Assembly: GCA_026710045.1 (NCBI GenBank)
Contig: JAPORU010000014.1
Span: 1-32,303, forward strand
Length of the DNA: 32,303 nucleotides
DNA from: Aestuariivita sp.
GTDB lineage: Bacteria > Pseudomonadota > Alphaproteobacteria > Rhodobacterales > Rhodobacteraceae
Direction of reading: 5' to 3'
In this document: one piece after another, positions 28,032 to 32,303 of the stretch
Layout: every line of letters begins with the position of its first letter
How positions within the stretch are numbered: the first letter of the stretch is position 1
Notes under the pieces: generated by a model
The model's database searches: none
What the model saw: only the letters and a program-made list of their open reading frames with translations
What the model was told of the DNA's origin: nothing
Position numbers and translations under genes: made by a program

Positions 28032-28274
28032 ATGATCACGCTTTGTCCGCATCGCCTTTCGCCGTCATTCGGTAAGATACATTGTACGTTAGCGCACAAG
28101 ATGCTGGACTGGGACGAGATGGCACCGCATGCGGGCGGATATTCTTCATCCCAATCACGCGGTGACATCGACATGACGGCTCGCGCAGGCCTCATGCATT
28201 GGACCCGCAAATCACCGGGCGACGAAGCACATTATCGTGCCGCTTTGCAAAAAGTGATGCAGGCGTTCGCCTGA
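28032..28274 (+). CDS. Small unrecognised ORF or gene remnant
   Basis: An open frame of 80 codons begins with ATG 28 bases after the regulator stop and ends 32 bases before the binding-protein gene. The C-terminal half (EMAPHAGGYSSSQSRG, then a helical ARAGLMHWTRKSPGDE) has protein-like composition and keeps the cassette's base composition. I do not recognise the family. It may be the 3' remnant of an enzyme gene deleted from the cassette, or a genuine small protein. No ribosome site is convincing. Confidence 0.35.
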   Translation: MITLCPHRLSPSFGKIHCTLAHKMLDWDEMAPHAGGYSSSQSRGDIDMTARAGLMHWTRKSPGDEAHYRAALQKVMQAFA

Positions 28275-28306
28275 TCACACGATCTTACTATAGAGGAGAA
28301 AACAAA

Positions 28307-29284
28307 ATGCTTAAAATGACACATCTAGTTGGCACCGCCGCGATCGTCGCCTTTGGAGCCGTTGAAACATGCGCCGAAACGCTGGCCGTTCGACTCGATT
28401 TCTCGCCTTGGGGCGTTCATGCCGGGATGCATCTTGCTGAGGCCAAAGGCTGGTTTGATGAGGCGAGGCTGGATATTGATCTACAGGACGGCAAGGGCAC
28501 AATCAACACAATTCAGTTGGTCGGCAGCGGACAGGTTGACGTTGGCCAAGTTCAACTTGGCCTGATGGCCCTGGCTCGCGAAAACGGATTGCCACTGAAG
28601 TCCTTTGCAGGCTGGGCGCGGCGCGGTGACCTAGCGGTTCTGGTGGACGCAAACTCCGATATCAACTCGGTCGCAGACCTTGAAGGTAGGAAACTTGTGA
28701 CCTTCACTGCCAGTCCATGGGTGCCTTATATTGACAATTTTCTAGCGGCGGGTGGCCTGACTCGCGATGATGTGTCGGTCCTGATGGTGGCGCCGCCCGC
28801 GATGGTGGCCACTTATGCGTCGGGCGAGGTGGACGGGTTCATGACCGTTGGACCGTTTGGTTTACCTTTGACCGCCCGAAGCCGCCCAGCCAAGCAGATC
28901 CTGATGGATGATGCTGATGTGACATTCCCAAGCTATGGGCTGATTGCACAGGAGAGTACTCTTGAAGAGCGTCGCGACGAACTCGCCCGGTTGGCGCAGG
29001 TTCAGCAACGTGCGTGGGAGTACATCTTTGACGGCAATGTCGAAGAAGCCGCTGACGCCATCATCTCCGGTCGTCCGGACAGCAACCTGAACCGTGACGT
29101 TCTGATTGGTCAAATCGAGGCGTATCGTGACTTTTTTCATACAGAGCGCACCAAGGACTTGCCGATCGGCGTGCAATCGGCAGAGGACTGGGCGGATGCA
29201 CTGGCTGCGATGGAAGCCGCAGAAATCATCAAGCCAGGTCAACAGGCGGACGACTTCTTCACCAACGATCTACTCAGGCAATAG
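28307..29284 (+). CDS. ABC importer periplasmic binding protein (NMT1/SsuA-type)
   Basis: The product has 325 residues. A signal peptide of about 24 residues (MLKMTHLVGTAAIVAFGAV, cut near TCAE) is followed by AVRLDFSPWGVHAGMHLAEA, KGWFDEARLDIDL and GSGQVDVGQVQLGLM, the start of the NMT1/THI5-like binding fold used for nitrate, sulfonate, thiamine-precursor or pyrimidine uptake. The ADLEGRKLVTFTASPW and ASGEVDGFMTVGPF blocks also fit. A perfect GAGGAG lies 8 bases before the ATG, so the longer frame starting at 28199 is rejected. With the next two genes it forms a complete importer. Ligand unknown; cassette context suggests the substrate of HyuAB. Confidence 0.9.
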   Translation: MLKMTHLVGTAAIVAFGAVETCAETLAVRLDFSPWGVHAGMHLAEAKGWFDEARLDIDLQDGKGTINTIQLVGSGQVDVGQVQLGLMALARENGLPLKSFAGWARRGDLAVLVDANSDINSVADLEGRKLVTFTASPWVPYIDNFLAAGGLTRDDVSVLMVAPPAMVATYASGEVDGFMTVGPFGLPLTARSRPAKQILMDDADVTFPSYGLIAQESTLEERRDELARLAQVQQRAWEYIFDGNVEEAADAIISGRPDSNLNRDVLIGQIEAYRDFFHTERTKDLPIGVQSAEDWADALAAMEAAEIIKPGQQADDFFTNDLLRQ

Positions 29285-29319
29285 ATCGTCGATTTGAAGT
29301 GCATACGAGAGGCCAGCGT

Positions 29320-30105
29320 ATGACGCAGCAACGGAGTTATGCCCGCATACATAACCTGAACAAGGTCTATCGATCCAGGCACATGGATATCGAGGCGCTC
29401 AAATCCATTGACCTTGATATTCACGAGCATGAATTCATCAGCGTGCTTGGGCCGAGCGGATGCGGCAAATCCACGTTGCTTAAGTGCCTTGCTGGCCTCG
29501 AACCGATAACATCGGGCGAAATTATCCTGGACGGGACACCTGTCAAAACTCCACCAGACAACATGGGAATCGTGTTTCAGCGCGACATCCTTTTGGACTG
29601 GCGCAACATTTTGGACAACGTGCTGTTCATCACGGAAATCCGTGGTGCAAAGCGATCGGACTATGAAGGCAAAGCGCGCGCCCTTCTCGAGAGATTCGGG
29701 CTGAAAGGGTTTGAACGCAAACATCCCTGGGAGCTTTCCGGTGGCATGCGACAACGTGTATCGATTTGCCGGGCTCTTTTAGACAATCCGGAGTTTCTTC
29801 TACTGGACGAACCTTTTGGCGCGCTCGACGCCATGACACGCGACGATTTAAACTTGGAGCTCGCGCGGCTTTGGCAGGAGACAAGAAAAACAGTGCTCTT
29901 CATTACCCATTCTATTGCCGAGGCTGTGTTCTTATCGACCAAGGTCATCGTCATGTCAGGTAACCCGGGCAAGATTGATGAGATACTCAACATCGAACTG
30001 CCACATCCACGCACGCTGAGCATGCGCGAAACCCGGGAATTCGGCGAATATGTACAGCATCTCCGCGGCCATTTCACCAAAATGGGTATTTTGAAAGAGG
30101 CCTGA
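29320..30105 (+). CDS. ABC importer ATPase (SsuB/TauB/NrtD-type)
   Basis: The product has 261 residues. All ATPase motifs are present: Walker A LGPSGCGKSTLLK, Q-loop VFQRDILLDWRNILDNV, signature LSGGMRQRVSICRALL, Walker B FLLLDEPFGALD and switch ITHSIAEAVFLS. The DWR-x-I-DNV run after the Q-loop is typical of the nitrate/sulfonate/taurine group. The ATG at 29320 follows GAGAGG and is preferred to an in-frame GTG at 29299. It drives import with the permease at 30127 and the binding protein at 28307. Confidence 0.94.
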   Translation: MTQQRSYARIHNLNKVYRSRHMDIEALKSIDLDIHEHEFISVLGPSGCGKSTLLKCLAGLEPITSGEIILDGTPVKTPPDNMGIVFQRDILLDWRNILDNVLFITEIRGAKRSDYEGKARALLERFGLKGFERKHPWELSGGMRQRVSICRALLDNPEFLLLDEPFGALDAMTRDDLNLELARLWQETRKTVLFITHSIAEAVFLSTKVIVMSGNPGKIDEILNIELPHPRTLSMRETREFGEYVQHLRGHFTKMGILKEA

Positions 30106-30126
30106 CTCATGGGTTACAGGGGCTAA

Positions 30127-30903
30127 ATGGGCTGGATCGAAAAGAACAACCGATTCCTCACATCCGTCGCGGTGCTAATGATTTCCGTGATTCTATGGGA
30201 GATCTCGTGCCGCATCCTGGAGGTGCGTCCCTTTATCCTGCCAGCGCCTTCGGCGGTTCTGCTCGAGATGATGGATGCCCCGGACTATTTTGCTAGACAT
30301 GCGGGCTATACTCTGGTGACAACGCTGGCTGGTTTCGCATTGGCTGTGGTGCTTGGCGTTCTCATGGCAATCGGGATCGTGCACTCGGTCTTTCTTGACC
30401 GCACGCTTTATACCCTGCTGGTTGCGCTGAATTCTGTACCGAAGGTCGCGTTGGCACCGCTCTTTGTCATTTGGATGGGAACCGGGCCGGAGCCAAAGAT
30501 CGCAATAGCGCTGATGATCGCCATCTTCTCGATCGTGATCGATACCGTACTGGGATTGCGCAGCGTCGACAAGGATATGATTGATATGGCGCGCTCGGCG
30601 CGGGCGACAACCATGCAGGTTCTGTTCAAGATCCGCTTTCCCTGTGCTCTGGCCAGCATGTTCGCAGGCATGAAAGTCGGGATTTCCTTTGCCCTGATCG
30701 GCGCCATCGTGGGTGAATTCGTAGCTGGAGAGACGGGCCTGGGCCATGTTATCCTGCTGTCGCAGGGCATGTTCGATACCGCGCGCGCTTTTGCCGCCAT
30801 CGTGATTCTGGGGATCATGGGCACAATCTTGTTCTATTCCGTCGAAGCCGTCGAGCGCATCCTCCTGCCTTGGCACACATCCCAACGCGTAGGCGAACAG
30901 TAG
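30127..30903 (+). CDS. ABC importer permease (SsuC/TauC-type)
   Basis: This 258-residue inner-membrane protein has about six helices. The permease EAA region reads DMIDMARSARATTMQVLFKI, RFPCALASMFAGMKVG, followed by ALIGAIVGEFVAGETGLGHV near the C-terminus, the pattern of SsuC/TauC/NrtB permeases. CAGGGG lies just before the ATG. It is spaced 21 bases from the ATPase gene and is followed after 3 bases by the EamA-type gene, so it is part of one transcript. Confidence 0.93.
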   Translation: MGWIEKNNRFLTSVAVLMISVILWEISCRILEVRPFILPAPSAVLLEMMDAPDYFARHAGYTLVTTLAGFALAVVLGVLMAIGIVHSVFLDRTLYTLLVALNSVPKVALAPLFVIWMGTGPEPKIAIALMIAIFSIVIDTVLGLRSVDKDMIDMARSARATTMQVLFKIRFPCALASMFAGMKVGISFALIGAIVGEFVAGETGLGHVILLSQGMFDTARAFAAIVILGIMGTILFYSVEAVERILLPWHTSQRVGEQ

Positions 30904-30906
30904 ACC

Positions 30907-31827
30907 ATGCGGGCGGGAATCCACAGGACCGGCCTAGCATCGCTGGGCCTGATTACAACAGCAGTCCTCTGGGGCGGCAACCACGTGGTAATCCGCGACA
31001 TAGCCGATCAGACCGATCCGTTCACGCTGGTATTCTGGCGCTGGACGCTCAGTGCGCTGATGCTGCTGATCTTCAGTGCCGGACCATTGTGGCGCGCACG
31101 GCACGTCGTGCGAGTGCACCTGGGCCGGATCGTTGCTCTGGGAGTCCTGAATTGTGTCCTTTTTTCCCTCGCCATAATTGCCGCGCCGTTTGGCACATCT
31201 GCGGCCAATGTCGGATTGATCCAGGCTACAGCACCGCTTTGGATCGTGGCTACTGGGACGCTGTTCCTATCCGAACAGGTATCCGTACGGAGTACGGTAG
31301 GATTGGGCTTGGGTTTTACTGGTGCCGTTCTGCTTATCTCTTCGGGACCTGCCGCCACGACCATTCCAACCGCGTTGCGTTGGGGAGATGCCCTAGCCCT
31401 GATTGCAACCCTGATCTGGGCGGGATATAATATTTTATTGCAAAAAATTCAAAGCGTCTTGCATCCCGTTACCCTTTTCAGCGCGATGATCCTGACCGGA
31501 TATATCATATTGGTCCCTTTCTATGGAATCGTGACGTTGACGGTAAGCGCGGTGGACATCTCGATTGTGCCACCCAGAGAAATCTGGCCCGCCGTGGCTT
31601 TTATAGGACTGGGAGCGACACTGCTTGGAAATTTGTTCTGGAATCTTGGAGTACATGTACTTGGACCGACAACGTCTTCGCAGTTCCTATTTCTCGCTCC
31701 GTTATGTTCGATTGTGCTCGGAGCCTACTGGTTGCGCGAATATCTTTCATCCCTTGGCTGGTTGGGGGCGATCATGATTATATCGGGACTGATTCTTTCA
31801 ACCGTCCGGCATCAAGAGCGGGAATGA
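30907..31827 (+). CDS. EamA/DMT-superfamily transporter
   Basis: This 306-residue membrane protein has ten predicted helices in two EamA halves. LITTAVLWGGNHVVIRDIAD with FTLVFWRWTLSAL opens the first half. LALIATLIWAGYNILLQKI opens the second, with GLGATLLGNLFWNLGVHVLG and a final LGWLGAIMIISGLILS. DMT transporters of this type usually export or exchange metabolites such as amino acids. It starts 3 bases after the permease stop with no strong ribosome site, so it is likely translated from the cassette transcript. It could export a product or surplus substrate of the HyuAB pathway; this is inference. Confidence 0.9.
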   Translation: MRAGIHRTGLASLGLITTAVLWGGNHVVIRDIADQTDPFTLVFWRWTLSALMLLIFSAGPLWRARHVVRVHLGRIVALGVLNCVLFSLAIIAAPFGTSAANVGLIQATAPLWIVATGTLFLSEQVSVRSTVGLGLGFTGAVLLISSGPAATTIPTALRWGDALALIATLIWAGYNILLQKIQSVLHPVTLFSAMILTGYIILVPFYGIVTLTVSAVDISIVPPREIWPAVAFIGLGATLLGNLFWNLGVHVLGPTTSSQFLFLAPLCSIVLGAYWLREYLSSLGWLGAIMIISGLILSTVRHQERE

Positions 31828-32303
31828 AAGTTCCGGCTGCTTTCCGACACGACACTTTGCTCATCTTCAACGTACGCCAAGGTAAGACACAGTCTCCGAG
31901 CGGTTACGAACCCCACCCAACATATGTTACTTCGGTTGATCGCGACCGCAGTGGCACGGTTCGCACGGCCAGCCCGCCAGGAGCGGAAGGGCACGCATGG
32001 GCCGTGACAGGTGCCCGTCTCTCCCCCTTCATGATCTTGATCGTAGTTGGATTGACAGCAACCGGTTAGGATCCTCAGGGATCCCGGTGTCTTGTGACGG
32101 CCGCGTTAGCGGTCCGTCTTTTGCGCCCTCGCGGGGCGCTTGTTTCGCCCGCATGGGCGACAGCGGCCAAAAAGGCCGCGTGTCAAGAGTGTCAAGAGTG
32201 TCATAAACTTTGAAGGTTTATGACTCTTTGACACTTGATGATACTAAATAGTGTCTGTTAAAAAACCCCCATTTTTCGTGAATGGCAAGACTTTTGGCCG
32301 GAT
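31828..32303. other. Non-coding tail with hairpins and a small tandem repeat
   Basis: No family-like protein is seen after the EamA stop; short frames on both strands lack recognisable motifs. The second half holds four consecutive inverted repeats and a 9-base tandem repeat (32182-32199). The window ends here, so what follows is unknown. Confidence 0.6.
32123..32234. repeat. Cluster of four inverted repeats
   Basis: GCGCCC/GGGCGC (32123-32139), CGCCC/GGGCG (32146-32159), GCGGCC-AAAAA-GGCCGC (32163-32179) and GTCATAAAC/GTTTATGAC (32200-32224) follow each other. The last extends imperfectly outward to GTGTCAA on one side and TTGACAC on the other. A run of A and then C follows further on. They could be the end of a mobile element, a REP-like cluster or terminators. 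Confidence 0.6.

Noticed and set aside
28199-28306. N-terminal extension of the binding protein
   Set aside because: The ATG at 28307 has a perfect GAGGAG and begins a signal peptide; the extension would bury it.
31704-32069. Open frame overlapping the end of the EamA gene
   Set aside because: It is mostly out-of-frame EamA sequence plus unremarkable downstream sequence, with no family signature.

Overview
The window looks like a chromosomal piece of an alphaproteobacterium. The block pyrH-frr-uppS-cdsA-dxr-rseP, an alphaproteobacterial-looking SSB and Dxr, and a MiaA of proteobacterial type all point that way. This is inferred from protein families and gene order; no rRNA or other marker is present. 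Coding density is uneven. Long empty stretches and several decayed insertion sequences suggest a genome under relaxed selection.

Layout. (1) 1-1.7 kb: GC-rich tandem repeats, unrecognised degenerate sequence, and a decayed DDE transposase. (2) 1.96-6.44 kb: an AT-richer pair of convergent genes. One encodes a 679-residue protein that reads as a GPP34 (GOLPH3-like) domain fused to a cytochrome P450; the other encodes an MMPL/RND-superfamily exporter. (3) 6.8-7.3 kb: ssb. (4) 7.4-10.06 kb: an IS graveyard with a frameshifted IS110-family and a frameshifted IS5-family transposase. It runs into the 5' end of a lytic transglycosylase that has lost its own start. (5) 10.8-15.2 kb: a minus-strand peptide-type ABC importer operon (two permeases and one fused double ATPase) with no binding-protein gene. 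(6) 15.6-16.5 kb: miaA. (7) 16.5-17.4 kb: about 880 bp without a gene. (8) 17.4-23.05 kb: pyrH, frr, uppS, cdsA, dxr and rseP, largely overlapping or tightly packed, serving UTP supply, ribosome recycling, undecaprenyl and phospholipid precursors, isoprenoids and envelope stress.

(9) From about 23.4 kb base composition becomes visibly more GC-rich. A self-contained cassette begins here: promoter with an embedded palindrome, hyuA, hyuB, a TetR-type regulator, a small unrecognised ORF, an NMT1/SsuA-type binding protein, ATPase, permease and an EamA-type transporter. It reads as an acquired, substrate-inducible uptake-and-hydrolysis unit for a cyclic amide or related compound. It sits where bamA is usually found in alphaproteobacteria. 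(10) 31.8-32.3 kb: non-coding sequence with a cluster of hairpins.

The most interesting object is the GPP34-P450 fusion. A phosphoinositide- or membrane-binding Golgi-type domain is joined to a P450 whose I-helix lacks the usual acid-alcohol pair, next to a lipid-type exporter. I have no database access, so novelty is judged from memory only.
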